Below are positions 23,345 through 31,446 of a stretch of DNA of 64,000 nucleotides, one piece after another (the stretch's first letter is position 1; each line of letters begins with the position of its first letter). A program made the position numbers and the translations under genes. Below the pieces are notes generated by a model. That model did not search any database. It saw nothing but the letters and a program-made list of their open reading frames with translations, and was not told where the DNA came from. The stretch comes from CAWACP01 sp963780655 (lineage in GTDB: Bacteria; Acidobacteriota; Terriglobia; Bryobacterales; Bryobacteraceae), in NCBI GenBank assembly GCA_963780655.1, contig CAWACP010000006.1, positions 310,001-374,000 on the forward strand. The letters run 5' to 3'.

Positions 23345-23731
23345 TCAGGCGCCCAGGGGTTTGCCGATTTCCCAATGGTGGCCGAACGGGTCGGCGACGC
23401 GTCCCACACGCCATCCATATGGCTGGTCGGCGACTGGCGAGACCATCGCGGCGCCTGCTTTCACGGCCCGGTTAAAGAGGGCGTCGGGATCGTCGACCAC
23501 CACTACCATCCGTACGGTACTGCCGCCCAGCGACTCGGGGCTGAAGTTCGCATGCTCGGGAGATTCATCGGCGACCCAGAATTCGGCGCCGGCGACGGAC
23601 AACTGAGCGACCACGGCGCCGTCAGGGGCTTCGATGCGAAAGAGTTCGGCGGCGCCGAAGGCGGTTTTGTAGAACTCGACGGCCTGGGCGCCGCGCCGGA
23701 CCGAAAGCACGGGAGAAATCAGGGTGTTCAT
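23345..23731 (-). CDS. VOC-superfamily (glyoxalase/PhnB-like) protein
   Basis: 128 residues. Paired beta-alpha-beta-beta-beta modules begin with SPVLSVRRGAQAVEFYKTAFG and end with VGRVADPFGHHWEIG, the PhnB-type pattern. Members act as dioxygenases, resistance proteins or isomerases, and sequence alone does not choose. It starts 6 bp after the typA stop and lies in the same minus-strand run. Confidence 0.85.
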   Translation of the reverse strand: MNTLISPVLSVRRGAQAVEFYKTAFGAAELFRIEAPDGAVVAQLSVAGAEFWVADESPEHANFSPESLGGSTVRMVVVVDDPDALFNRAVKAGAAMVSPVADQPYGWRVGRVADPFGHHWEIGKPLGA

Positions 23732-23737
23732 GGGGCC

Positions 23738-25546
23738 TCAGCGCTGGTTTGCCTTCAGTGTTTTCTTGCGAAGGCGGATGGACTGCGGCGTCACCTCGAC
23801 GTATTCGTCGTCGCGGATGAATTCGATGGCCTGCTCGAGATTGAGAATCTTCGGCGGGACAAGGCGGATGGCTTCGTCGGCGGTAGACGCGCGCATGTTG
23901 GTGAGCTTCTTTTCCTTCACGATATTGACGTTCAGGTCGTTCTCACGGGAGTTCTCGCCCACCACCATGCCCTCGTAGACCTCAGTACCGGGGGCCAGGA
24001 AGATCTCGCCGCGCTCCTGCAGGTTGAATATGGCATAGCCGGTAGCTCTGCCGGAACGATCGGCAACCAGGCTGCCGGTAGGACGCGTGGGAATCTCGCC
24101 CTGCCATTCGATGTATCCATGGAACACCGAATTCATGATGGCGGTGCCGCGCGTGTCGGTCAGCAGCTCGCTGCGCAGACCGATGAGCCCGCGCGAGGGC
24201 ACGTGGAACTCGAGCCGCACGCGGCCGGAGCCGTGGTTGATCATCTTCGACATCTTGCCCTTGCGCTGGCCCATTTTTTCGATGACCACGCCCACGAAGT
24301 TCTCCGGACAATCCACCACCAGCAGCTCGACGGGCTCGCTGAGCTTGCCGTTGATGGTCTTCGTGAGGATCTCGGGCTTTCCCACGGCGAGCTCATAGCC
24401 TTCGCGCCGCATCATTTCAATCAGGATGGCGAGCTGCAATTCGCCCCGGCCCATCACCTTGAACGCGTCGGGGCCGCCCGCCTCTTCCACGCGAATGGAA
24501 ACGTTGGTGAGCAGTTCCTTGTCCAGACGCTCGCGCAGATTACGCGAGGTGACGTAGTGACCCTCTCGGCCGGAGAACGGCGACGTATTGACGGTGAACA
24601 GCATGGAAATGGTCGGCTCGTCGATGTGGATGCGCGGGAGCGGCTGCGGCGTTTCCACGCTGGTGATGGTGTCGCCGATGGTGATGCCCTCGACGCCGGC
24701 GATGGCGAGGATATCGCCCGGCCGGCCCACCGTTTCGTCGATGCGCTTCAACCCTTCGAACGAGTACAGCTTCGTGATGCGCGTGGTGTGGAATGAGCCG
24801 TCCATCTTCGCGATGGCGACGTCGTCACCGTATTTCAGCACGCCCGAGAATATGCGGCCGATCGCGAGGCGGCCGAGGTAGTCGCTGTAATCGAGATTCG
24901 CCACCAGCAGTTGCAGAACGCCGTCGGGATCGGCGGCGGGCGGAGGGATGTGCGTGAGAATGGCCTCGAACAACGGGCGCAGATCGGTGGAATCGTCGCC
25001 TTCAGCCGTAGCCTTCGCGATTCCGGCCCTGGCATTCGTGTAGATGATGGGGAAGTCGAGCTGGTCCTCGTGGGCATCGAGGTCGATGAAGAGATCGTAG
25101 ATTTCGTCCAGCACCTCCGGGATGCGCGCGTCCGGCCGGTCGATTTTATTGATGACGACGATGGGAGGCAGCCGGGCTTCGAGCGCCTTCGAGAGCACAT
25201 ATCGCGTCTGGGGCAGCGGACCTTCGCTGGCGTCTACCAGCAGCATCACGCCATCCACTACTTTCAGCGCGCGCTCCACCTCGCCGCCGAAATCGCTGTG
25301 GCCGGGGGTGTCCACGATGTTGATCTTGATGCCGTGATAGTGGACGCCGGTGGTTTTGGCGAGGATGGTAATGCCACGCTCGCGCTCGAGTTCATTGGAA
25401 TCCATCACGCGATCGGCCACCTGCTCGTTGGCGCGGAAGATGCCGCTCTGGCGCAGCATGGCGTCCACCAGCGTGGTTTTTCCGTGGTCAACGTGAGCAA
25501 TGATGGCGATGTTCCGGATGGATTCGTTTCGTTTCGTCGATTTCAT
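23738..25546 (-). CDS. typA: Ribosome-associated GTPase TypA/BipA
   Basis: 602 residues. The EF-G-like GTPase domain has AHVDHGKTTLVDAML (G1), ERGITI (switch I), DTPGHSDFGGEVERAL (G3) and NKIDRPDAR (G4). Translation-factor domains II, III and V and a BipA-specific C-terminus follow (GLIGLRSELLTDTRGTAIMN, VGENSRENDLNVNIVKEKK). It aids assembly of the 50S subunit under stress and cold. The start, MKSTKRNESIRNIAI, is at 25546, and the longer frame to 25567 is not needed. It is divergent from der. Confidence 0.96.
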   Translation of the reverse strand: MKSTKRNESIRNIAIIAHVDHGKTTLVDAMLRQSGIFRANEQVADRVMDSNELERERGITILAKTTGVHYHGIKINIVDTPGHSDFGGEVERALKVVDGVMLLVDASEGPLPQTRYVLSKALEARLPPIVVINKIDRPDARIPEVLDEIYDLFIDLDAHEDQLDFPIIYTNARAGIAKATAEGDDSTDLRPLFEAILTHIPPPAADPDGVLQLLVANLDYSDYLGRLAIGRIFSGVLKYGDDVAIAKMDGSFHTTRITKLYSFEGLKRIDETVGRPGDILAIAGVEGITIGDTITSVETPQPLPRIHIDEPTISMLFTVNTSPFSGREGHYVTSRNLRERLDKELLTNVSIRVEEAGGPDAFKVMGRGELQLAILIEMMRREGYELAVGKPEILTKTINGKLSEPVELLVVDCPENFVGVVIEKMGQRKGKMSKMINHGSGRVRLEFHVPSRGLIGLRSELLTDTRGTAIMNSVFHGYIEWQGEIPTRPTGSLVADRSGRATGYAIFNLQERGEIFLAPGTEVYEGMVVGENSRENDLNVNIVKEKKLTNMRASTADEAIRLVPPKILNLEQAIEFIRDDEYVEVTPQSIRLRKKTLKANQR

Positions 25547-25589
25547 TCGCAACTTCCATGTTCCCATGCGAGGGTCAGCGCCACATAAT

Positions 25590-25610
25590 GCAGGCTGAAG
25601 CCTGCTCTAC
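25590..25610. repeat. Palindromic repeat, family B, between divergent typA and der
   Basis: GCAGGCTGAAGCCTGCTCTA forms a hairpin in a 72-bp divergent promoter region, 8 bp before the der start. Its position argues against a terminator role for this family. Confidence 0.7.
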
Positions 25611-25618
25611 TGGTAACG

Positions 25619-26905
25619 ATGACAAGCCTTCCCACTGTGGTGATTGTCGGGCGTCCGAACGTCGGCAAGTCGACGCTGTTCAACGCCATCGTGGGGCAGC
25701 GCCGCTCGATCGTGGGCGATGAGCCCGGGATCACGCGCGATCGCATTCACGGGCAGGGCACGTATCGCGGGAAGCCTTTCGAGCTGATCGACACCGGCGG
25801 CATCATCCAGGACGATACAGCCCTGATCCCGACGGAGATTCTGAAGCAGGCGCGGGTGGCGCTCGACCTCGCATCGCACATCATATTTCTTGTGGACGGG
25901 CGCACGGAGCTCACGGCAGCCGATCGCGATCTGGCGGCCATGCTGCGGCTGCTCGGCAAGCCGATCACTCTGGCGGTGAACAAGATCGACGCTCAGAAAC
26001 GGGAAGACCTGCTGGCCGATTTCTACTCGCTCGGCTTTGAGAATGTGATCCCGGTTTCGGCAGAGCACCGCATCGGCCTCGACGAACTGCTCGAGCTCGC
26101 TACCGAAGGTTTCGCCAATGCCGTTGAGGACGAGGGCGAGAAGCGCACACGGATCAAGGTGGCGATTATCGGGCGGCCGAACGTAGGCAAGTCGACGCTG
26201 CTGAACGCGCTCACCGGGGCCGAGCGCTCCATCGTCTCGCCGGTGGCGGGCACCACTCGGGACGCCGTGGATGAAGTGGTGGAGCAGGACGGCATCGATT
26301 ACGTGTTCGTGGATACCGCGGGCATCCGGCGCAAGGGCAAGACGAAGGAGATGGCCGAGAAGCTCAGCGTGGTGATGGCGCGGCGCAACATCCGCATGGC
26401 CAACGTGGTGGTGCTGCTGGTGGACGCCAGCGAAGGACTGGTGGCGCTGGATGCGACGATTGCCGGCTACGCGCATGAGGAAGGCCGCCCGCTGATCATC
26501 TGCGTAAACAAGTGGGACATTACGAAAGAGCGCAACCAGCGCGAGTACAGGCAGCAGATCAGCGATGAGTTCAAGTTCCTGGATTATGCGCCGGTAGCAT
26601 TCGTGTCGGCGAAGGAAGGGCGCGGCGTCCGCGGGCTGTTCCGGACCATTCGCGAGTGCTTCGAAGCGGCCTCGAAGCGAGTGGGCACGGGCGAACTGAA
26701 CCGGTTTCTGGAGACGCTGGAACTAGACCCCGACCTGAAGGTGCGGTACATCACGCAGGCAGGCATCCGGCCGCCGACGTTTATCGTGTTCACCTCACGC
26801 GAACTCCACTTCTCCACCGAGCGGTATCTGATGAATCAACTGCGCAAGAGCTTCGGGTTTCACGGGACGCCGGTGGTGGTTCGGACGAAGCGCGGCAAGC
26901 GGTGA
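25619..26905 (+). CDS. der: Ribosome biogenesis GTPase Der (EngA)
   Basis: 428 residues. It has two tandem GTPase domains: GRPNVGKSTLFNAIVG with DTGG and NKID (about 8-165), and GRPNVGKSTLLNALTG with DTAG and NKWD (about 178-350). A C-terminal KH-like domain follows with KVRYITQAG and RPPTFIVFTS. It is needed for 50S subunit maturation. The ATG at 25619 is closely preceded by a family B palindrome. Confidence 0.97.
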   Translation: MTSLPTVVIVGRPNVGKSTLFNAIVGQRRSIVGDEPGITRDRIHGQGTYRGKPFELIDTGGIIQDDTALIPTEILKQARVALDLASHIIFLVDGRTELTAADRDLAAMLRLLGKPITLAVNKIDAQKREDLLADFYSLGFENVIPVSAEHRIGLDELLELATEGFANAVEDEGEKRTRIKVAIIGRPNVGKSTLLNALTGAERSIVSPVAGTTRDAVDEVVEQDGIDYVFVDTAGIRRKGKTKEMAEKLSVVMARRNIRMANVVVLLVDASEGLVALDATIAGYAHEEGRPLIICVNKWDITKERNQREYRQQISDEFKFLDYAPVAFVSAKEGRGVRGLFRTIRECFEAASKRVGTGELNRFLETLELDPDLKVRYITQAGIRPPTFIVFTSRELHFSTERYLMNQLRKSFGFHGTPVVVRTKRGKR

Positions 26906-26982
26906 GGGTCGAAGCCGGTGAGGAATCTTCAGCGCCGCAAAAGGGGATGAAAATACATTTCAGGGAGCCCGCGAACGTTCCT

Positions 26983-27073
26983 CCCCGTGGGGCAGACGAT
27001 CGGTTTCTGTCGTCTGCCTGTTCGAGTGCCCGGGCCTGGCAGACGACAAAACCCGATCGTCTGCCCCAGGGGG
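26983..27073. repeat. Large inverted pair of family C repeats
   Basis: Two arms of about 36 nt (26983-27018 and 27038-27073) are near-perfect reverse complements. Each arm contains its own smaller hairpin, GGCAGACGA...TCGTCTGCC. It lies between the convergent der and ADOP genes and could act as a bidirectional terminator. The rest of 26906-27136 has no coding signal. Confidence 0.8.
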
Positions 27074-27136
27074 AGGCGAAGCTACTTCCAGCTGAGCGGG
27101 ACCTGCGATGTAGTAGTACAGGAATCGGAACGCGAC

Positions 27137-29590
27137 TTACTCGGAGCGGAGCGCGATGGCGGGGTCTACGCGGGCGGCGCGCCAGGCAGGCAGGGCTGAT
27201 GCAAGCAGCCCGACCGCGGCGATGATTGCCGCGACCACGATCATGGTCAACGGATCGCGCGGTTTGACCTGGTAGACGAGGCCGGCGATCAGCCGCGTCA
27301 TGGCCAGCGATCCCGCGAGTCCGATCACCAGGCCCAGGCTGAGCAGCGCGAGCGTTTGGCGGCCCACCAGGCGGAGGACATCGGGCAGGTCAGCTCCCAG
27401 CGCGATGCGAACACCAATTTCGCGAGTGCGCTGCGTGACCATCCACGACAGCAGTCCGAACACGCCGAGCGCGGTGAGGAACAGGGCCGTTCCGGCGAAG
27501 GACGCCAGCAGGACGGTTTGGAATCGGCGGCCGGCAACGGAGCGCGTTACCAGCTCATCGATGGTGCGGATGTTCGCGACAGGCTGGTCGCGTTCGACGC
27601 TGCGCACGGCATCGCGAATTGGGGCGGCCAGCGCAAGCGGGTCACCCGATGTTCGGGCCACCAGCGACATTTTGCCGCGCACGTCCTGCAGATAGCTGAG
27701 ATAGATGCCGGGCCGGGGCGCAGCATCGAGGCCATACTGATGCGTCGCGGCGACAACGCCGACCACGGTGGTCCACGGACCGGTGCTGCCTCCGCCGACG
27801 CGGATGTGACGGCCGATCGGATCCTCGCCGGGCCACTGGGCGCGGGCAAACAGATCGTCGGCCACGGCCACCTTCGGCTGGCCGAGCCGGTCGGCATCGG
27901 TGAGCCAGCGGCCTTTCAGCAGCAGGATGTTCATGACGCGCAGATAATCCTGGCTGGCGAAGCGGCGAGTGGCCAGCGGGAGACGGCTCAGGTCTTCCGA
28001 ACGGCCCTCGACAATGATGAAGTTCTCGGCGGGCGGCATGAGCGGCGGTGTTTCCACCAGAGCGGCCGCGTCCACGCCGGAGACGCCCTGGATGCGGTGG
28101 AGCGCCTGCTCGAAGAATTGCGCTTGTGACCGCGCGTCGGGATAACGAGATTGCGGCAGCGGGATGTCCATGGTGAGGACGTGCGAACGGGCGAAGCCCG
28201 CGTCGGTGGCGAGCACGCGGCCAAGGCTGCGAATCAGCAGCACGGCCGCGGACAAGACCACTACGGCAAAGGCGACCTGCGCGACAACCAGCCCGGCGCG
28301 AACGCGCTGCTGACCACGGCTTGCGGAGGAGCGCGCGGAGTCCTTCAGAACGGCGTTGACGTCGGCATCGGAAAGCCTGCGAGCGGGCGCGATTGCAAAC
28401 AGGAGCCCGGTAACAATGGACGCGCCAAGCGCGAACAGCAGGATGCGTGCGTCGATGCCCAGGTCGGCGAGCTGCTGCAGGTCGGCGGGACTGATGGCGA
28501 TGAACAGACGCGCCGCCCATACCGAAGCCATGGCGCCGAGCGCGCCGCCGCACAACGCCAACAGAAGCGCGAGCACCAGCAGTTGACGGACGATGGCGCC
28601 GCGGGATGCACCGAGGGCGAGGCGAATGCCGATCTCGCGCTGCATGGCCGCTCCGCGCGCGAGCATGAGGCCCGCGAGATTGCCGCACGCGATCAGCAGG
28701 ACACAGCCGGTTGCGGCGAAAAGGATCCATAGCGGAGCACCATTCGCGCCATGCAGAACCTCAGGCAACCGCTCGAGACGAGTACCCGTGCCAAGGTCGA
28801 GGTCGTTGGCTTTGAAGTGCGCCGCTACCAGCGACGCAATTTCCGACTGAGCATGCGCGATGGTGACGCCGGGCTTCATCCGTCCGAGCGTGAACAGGTT
28901 CAGATTGCCGTATTCGGTCTGATCGTCGTGCGTGAACGCAAGCGGAGTCCAGAAATCGACGGGCGGGAAGTTCAGCTCCTTCAGCTTTACGCTCATGGCC
29001 AGGCGAAACTCTTCAGGCATCACGCCGATGACCGTGTGCTTCACTCCGTCAAGCGCGAGCGTGCGGCCGAGCGCATTCAGATCGCCGGCGAAGTGGCTGC
29101 GCCAGAAGCCGTAACCGAGCACCACGACGTGATTCCCGCCCGCGGTGTCCTCCTGCGCGGTGAACGCGCGGCCGATCACGGGCTGAACGCCGAGGATGGA
29201 GAAGAACGACGCGGAAGCGCGCTCGCCGTCCACTCGCTCCGGCTCGCCCGCGCCCGTGAGGTTCGCGCTCCAGGGCTTGAACCCGGCCATCTGTGCGAAG
29301 ACCCGGTTGTTCCTCTGGAGGTCCAGGAACTCGGGAATGAACAGCGGCAGCCGGGGAAAGCCCTTCTGCGGCCAGGTGGTCCAGACGACGGCAATCCTGT
29401 TTCCGTCGCGGTACGGCAACGGCTTGAGGAGCAGCGCGTCGATGACGCTGAACATGGCCGTATTCATGCCGATGGCGAGAGCGAGCGTGAGGATGGCGAC
29501 CGCGGTAAACCCGGGCATCCTCGCCAAAGCGCGGATGCCCTGTCGTATCTCGCGAAGGAGATCGGAAGCCACCGTGTAGCGAGGGGACAT
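27137..29590 (-). CDS. ADOP-type duplicated FtsX-like ABC permease
   Basis: 817 residues. The N-terminal IRALARMPGFTAVAILTLALAIG is the first helix of a MacB-type permease. A periplasmic core domain (about 60-270), three helices (about 285-405, ending near REIGIRLALGASRG), a second periplasmic domain (about 440-650) and a final helix set (about 700-810) with TREIGVRIALGADLPDVLRL follow. Such duplicated permeases are greatly expanded in Acidobacteriota and are thought to work with a separate MacB-like ATPase in envelope export or efflux. No ATPase gene is adjacent. The gene begins 11 bp after vapC on the same strand and may be read from the same transcript. Confidence 0.9.
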   Translation of the reverse strand: MSPRYTVASDLLREIRQGIRALARMPGFTAVAILTLALAIGMNTAMFSVIDALLLKPLPYRDGNRIAVVWTTWPQKGFPRLPLFIPEFLDLQRNNRVFAQMAGFKPWSANLTGAGEPERVDGERASASFFSILGVQPVIGRAFTAQEDTAGGNHVVVLGYGFWRSHFAGDLNALGRTLALDGVKHTVIGVMPEEFRLAMSVKLKELNFPPVDFWTPLAFTHDDQTEYGNLNLFTLGRMKPGVTIAHAQSEIASLVAAHFKANDLDLGTGTRLERLPEVLHGANGAPLWILFAATGCVLLIACGNLAGLMLARGAAMQREIGIRLALGASRGAIVRQLLVLALLLALCGGALGAMASVWAARLFIAISPADLQQLADLGIDARILLFALGASIVTGLLFAIAPARRLSDADVNAVLKDSARSSASRGQQRVRAGLVVAQVAFAVVVLSAAVLLIRSLGRVLATDAGFARSHVLTMDIPLPQSRYPDARSQAQFFEQALHRIQGVSGVDAAALVETPPLMPPAENFIIVEGRSEDLSRLPLATRRFASQDYLRVMNILLLKGRWLTDADRLGQPKVAVADDLFARAQWPGEDPIGRHIRVGGGSTGPWTTVVGVVAATHQYGLDAAPRPGIYLSYLQDVRGKMSLVARTSGDPLALAAPIRDAVRSVERDQPVANIRTIDELVTRSVAGRRFQTVLLASFAGTALFLTALGVFGLLSWMVTQRTREIGVRIALGADLPDVLRLVGRQTLALLSLGLVIGLAGSLAMTRLIAGLVYQVKPRDPLTMIVVAAIIAAVGLLASALPAWRAARVDPAIALRSE

Positions 29591-29601
29591 GGTAGGACCG
29601 G

Positions 29602-29991
29602 CTACCTGGGAAGCGGATACAGAGACAGGTCTTTCATGGGGAAGTCTTTGGTGTTGTCGGTCAGCAGGGTCAGGCTGTTGTGGAGGGCCGTGGCCGCGAT
29701 AAGAACGTCGCCCAGGTTGAGGGTTTTGCCCTTCTTGCCGTAGTCGCGTTTCAGCAAGCCGGCCATTTCGGCAATCGGCCACGTTAAGGGATAGAGATCC
29801 ATCGACTGCAGGAAGGCTCTGGTGCTGGGTTCTTCACTGAGCCGCAGACCGGCGTAGACCTCGGTGATGTTGATGGGGCAGCAGGCCAGCGTGTTGCCTT
29901 GCTGAATCAGATCGCGGAGGAGCTGGCGGCGACCCTTCCTGTCGTTGATGGCATCGATGATAACGCTGGTATCGAGAAGGAAGGCGGCCAT
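29602..29991 (-). CDS. vapC: PIN-domain toxin VapC
   Basis: 129 residues. The four acidic residues of the PIN ribonuclease site are present: Asp7 (LLDTSVIID), Glu44 (NITEVYAG), Asp95 (LNLGDVLIAA) and Asp112 (LLTDNTKDF). VapC toxins cleave RNA, often initiator tRNA or rRNA loops. The start codon is 1 nt after the stop of the antitoxin gene, the usual arrangement. The pair appears intact. Confidence 0.92.
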   Translation of the reverse strand: MAAFLLDTSVIIDAINDRKGRRQLLRDLIQQGNTLACCPINITEVYAGLRLSEEPSTRAFLQSMDLYPLTWPIAEMAGLLKRDYGKKGKTLNLGDVLIAATALHNSLTLLTDNTKDFPMKDLSLYPLPR

Positions 29992-29992
29992 A

Positions 29993-30256
29993 TTATCGGG
30001 AGGCGGTTACTTTTTCAAAGCGCTGCTCGTATTCGCGGCGCAGCTTTCGGACATATTTGGCGGCTCCCTGCTTCAGTTCGGGATGGTCCTTCTCGCTCCA
30101 GGGCGCGAGTTCATCCAAAGCTTTGAGTTGGCGGCGGCGCACAAGCTCGCGCTCTGCGGCCTGCGTCAGAAAACTGCTGCGCTGGCGGCTCCCGACCAGC
30201 ATATCGATCTGCTTCACCAGCTGCTCGGGGATGACGACATGGGTTCGTTTGTTCAT
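29993..30256 (-). CDS. vapB: VapB-type ribbon-helix-helix antitoxin
   Basis: 87 residues. The N-terminus (MNKRTHVVIPEQLVKQIDML) has the beta-strand and helix of a ribbon-helix-helix DNA-binding domain. The charged C-terminal part (ELKQGAAKYVRKLRREYEQR) should bind and block VapC. The ATG at 30256 is chosen over 30289 because the latter falls inside the -10 box of a strong promoter. A palindrome around that -10 box fits autorepression. Confidence 0.85.
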   Translation of the reverse strand: MNKRTHVVIPEQLVKQIDMLVGSRQRSSFLTQAAERELVRRRQLKALDELAPWSEKDHPELKQGAAKYVRKLRREYEQRFEKVTASR

Positions 30257-30278
30257 CGGTTGAACCGGCAAATCTAAG

Positions 30279-30305
30279 CCCACGGGCATGTTAACAGTCC
30301 GTGGG
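30279..30305. promoter_or_regulatory. Palindromic operator over the vapBC -10 box
   Basis: CCCACGG (30279-30285) and CCGTGGG (30299-30305) are perfect inverted arms separated by 13 nt that include GTTAAC. The palindrome spans the -10 element of the vapB promoter, so bound VapB or VapBC would block RNA polymerase. Confidence 0.6.
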
Positions 30306-30316
30306 ATTTGTGTCAA
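30288..30316 (-). promoter_or_regulatory. Promoter of vapBC
   Basis: On the minus strand TTGACA (30311-30316) is followed by exactly 17 nt and TAACAT (30288-30293). Initiation would fall about 25 nt before the vapB ATG at 30256. Confidence 0.7.
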
Positions 30317-30386
30317 TGCACGACCGACGCGAGTGTCATCCGGAATGCGGGCGACCCCGCCCCGCACAGTCCTCTACCATAGGAGC

Positions 30387-30590
30387 GTGAGCACGGCGCT
30401 CATGGGTACCTGTACGCGCGCGGTTCCCGAAAACGTGGGCGCGAGCATGAGGCTCGGCGGCCCGGGCCAGTTGCGCGAACAGTTGCAGGGTGTCTTCGAG
30501 TCAATGTCAGTACGCGCACAGAAGCTGCCGATGCTGCACTTGCCTGAGAGACCTGCGACTGGCAGTTGTCCAATTGAACCGGAACGGTAA
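30387..30590 (+). CDS. Short ORF, probably a gene fragment
   Basis: 67 codons from a GTG. The first 40 codons have the strong G/C third-position bias of real genes (VPENVGASMRLGGPGQLREQ), and the bias fades after that, as in a truncated gene. A TACCAT box sits 6 nt before the GTG. The upstream 140 bp is a diverged copy of the region before the aminotransferase at 31447. No family is assigned. The 30591-30883 stretch that follows has no gene. Confidence 0.3.
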   Translation: MSTALMGTCTRAVPENVGASMRLGGPGQLREQLQGVFESMSVRAQKLPMLHLPERPATGSCPIEPER

Positions 30591-30812
30591 ACGATTTGGG
30601 ATAATTGGGGGCCGCCCATCCGGACTGCTTGAGACAACCTGAGCAACTGACCGTCGGCTGGAGGCACTATGCCCGCCGCAGTCGCACTGAGTCTGCGCGT
30701 TCACCGCACGTGGAACGTCGGCGACCCATAGCAGGGCGATTACGTACTTGACTCACCACCACCGTTAAACGAAACCAGTTGTCCCTCTTTCTTGGCCGAT
30801 AATTGGGGCATG
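30563..30812. repeat. Two direct copies of a CAGTTGTCC...GATAATTGGGG motif
   Basis: CAGTTGTCC is followed 26-36 nt later by GATAATTGGGG at about 30563-30612 and again at about 30777-30812, in the same orientation. CCGGAACGGT also recurs (about 30580 and 30832). These may be the ends of a lost mobile element. Nothing coding is seen between them. Confidence 0.4.
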
Positions 30813-30883
30813 AAGCGGGATCTTCAAGTACCGGAACGGTTTAGGAATGAGCCACCGACCCGAAGCGCAGAGAAGAGATTTCT

Positions 30884-31321
30884 GTGAATATCGAATTGAT
30901 GGTTTTTGCTGTGGTTGTGGCGCTGCCTTCCTCAGTTTCCTGGGGTCAACAACTCTCCGCTCCGTCGATAAAAACAACGCTTTGCGATCTGGTACGATCT
31001 CCCGGCCAGTTCGAGGGAAGGCTGGTCGAGGTTCGGACTGGTATTCATCCAGGCGTCGAGGACTCGCCCACCGTCTTGTTCGACCAAAGTTGCTCTGCGG
31101 TCGTAGCGTTCATTGCGCCGGTAAACGGTCAATACCAAAAGACGAAAACGTATCGAACGCTGCATGACAATCTGCAACATCAGCGTGAAGTGGAAGCAAC
31201 GGTGTCCGGTCTTTTCCAACGCCAAGTCGTACATTACGGCAACAACGCCACGTTAGACTTCCGCTTTGTCTTACAATCTGTCTCCGATGTCTGGAAGAAG
31301 CCGGTGAAGACGCTCCGATGA
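30884..31321 (+). CDS. Small secreted protein, paralogue of the 17858-18838 gene
   Basis: 145 residues. The signal peptide (MVFAVVVALPSSVSWGQ) is followed by a domain with TTLCDLVRSPGQFEGRLVEV, FDQSCSAVVAFIAP and a final beta-rich part. It aligns with the first domain of the 17858 protein, including both cysteines, but lacks the linker and second domain. The function is unknown. A weak AGAAGAG precedes the GTG start. GC3 is lower than in neighbours, which may reflect transfer or relaxed selection in this rearranged interval. Confidence 0.65.
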   Translation: MNIELMVFAVVVALPSSVSWGQQLSAPSIKTTLCDLVRSPGQFEGRLVEVRTGIHPGVEDSPTVLFDQSCSAVVAFIAPVNGQYQKTKTYRTLHDNLQHQREVEATVSGLFQRQVVHYGNNATLDFRFVLQSVSDVWKKPVKTLR

Positions 31322-31337
31322 AGCAGGAATCATGAGT

Positions 31338-31446
31338 TCGTTTCTTCATCGGTTGAACAGATGTGAGCCAGGGGCATATTACAGTCGGTAGGATTTGCGG
31401 GCACCCCGGAGTTTTGCGTCGGTGGAGTCCTCTATCATAGAGAGAA
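31338..31446. repeat. Diverged copy of the vapB 5' end and promoter region
   Basis: This segment aligns with 30244-30386: GTTCGTTT.TTCATCGGTTG, then AGCC..GGGCAT.TTA.CAGTC.GT.GGATTTG, then AGTCCTCTA.CATAG. On the minus strand it would encode MKKRTH, matching the MNKRTH start of VapB, before the similarity is lost. The -35 and operator arms are decayed in this copy. It now serves as the upstream region of the argD-like gene. Confidence 0.6.
31433..31438 (+). promoter_or_regulatory. -10 box abutting the ATG at 31447
   Basis: TATCAT ends 8 nt before the start codon of the aminotransferase. Only AGAGAGAA lies between, which is at most a weak Shine-Dalgarno. Confidence 0.45.

Noticed and set aside
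22188..24796. Two long plus-strand open frames across the FAD monooxygenase, VOC and typA genes
   Set aside because: They run antisense to three recognised genes and contain no domain.
27356..29743. Several open frames antisense to the ADOP permease
   Set aside because: The minus strand shows complete FtsX/MacB repeats; the others are shadows.
30289..30367. Longer VapB starting at 30289 or further upstream
   Set aside because: Those codons overlap the -10 and -35 elements of the vapBC promoter; MNKRTH at 30256 is the normal family start.
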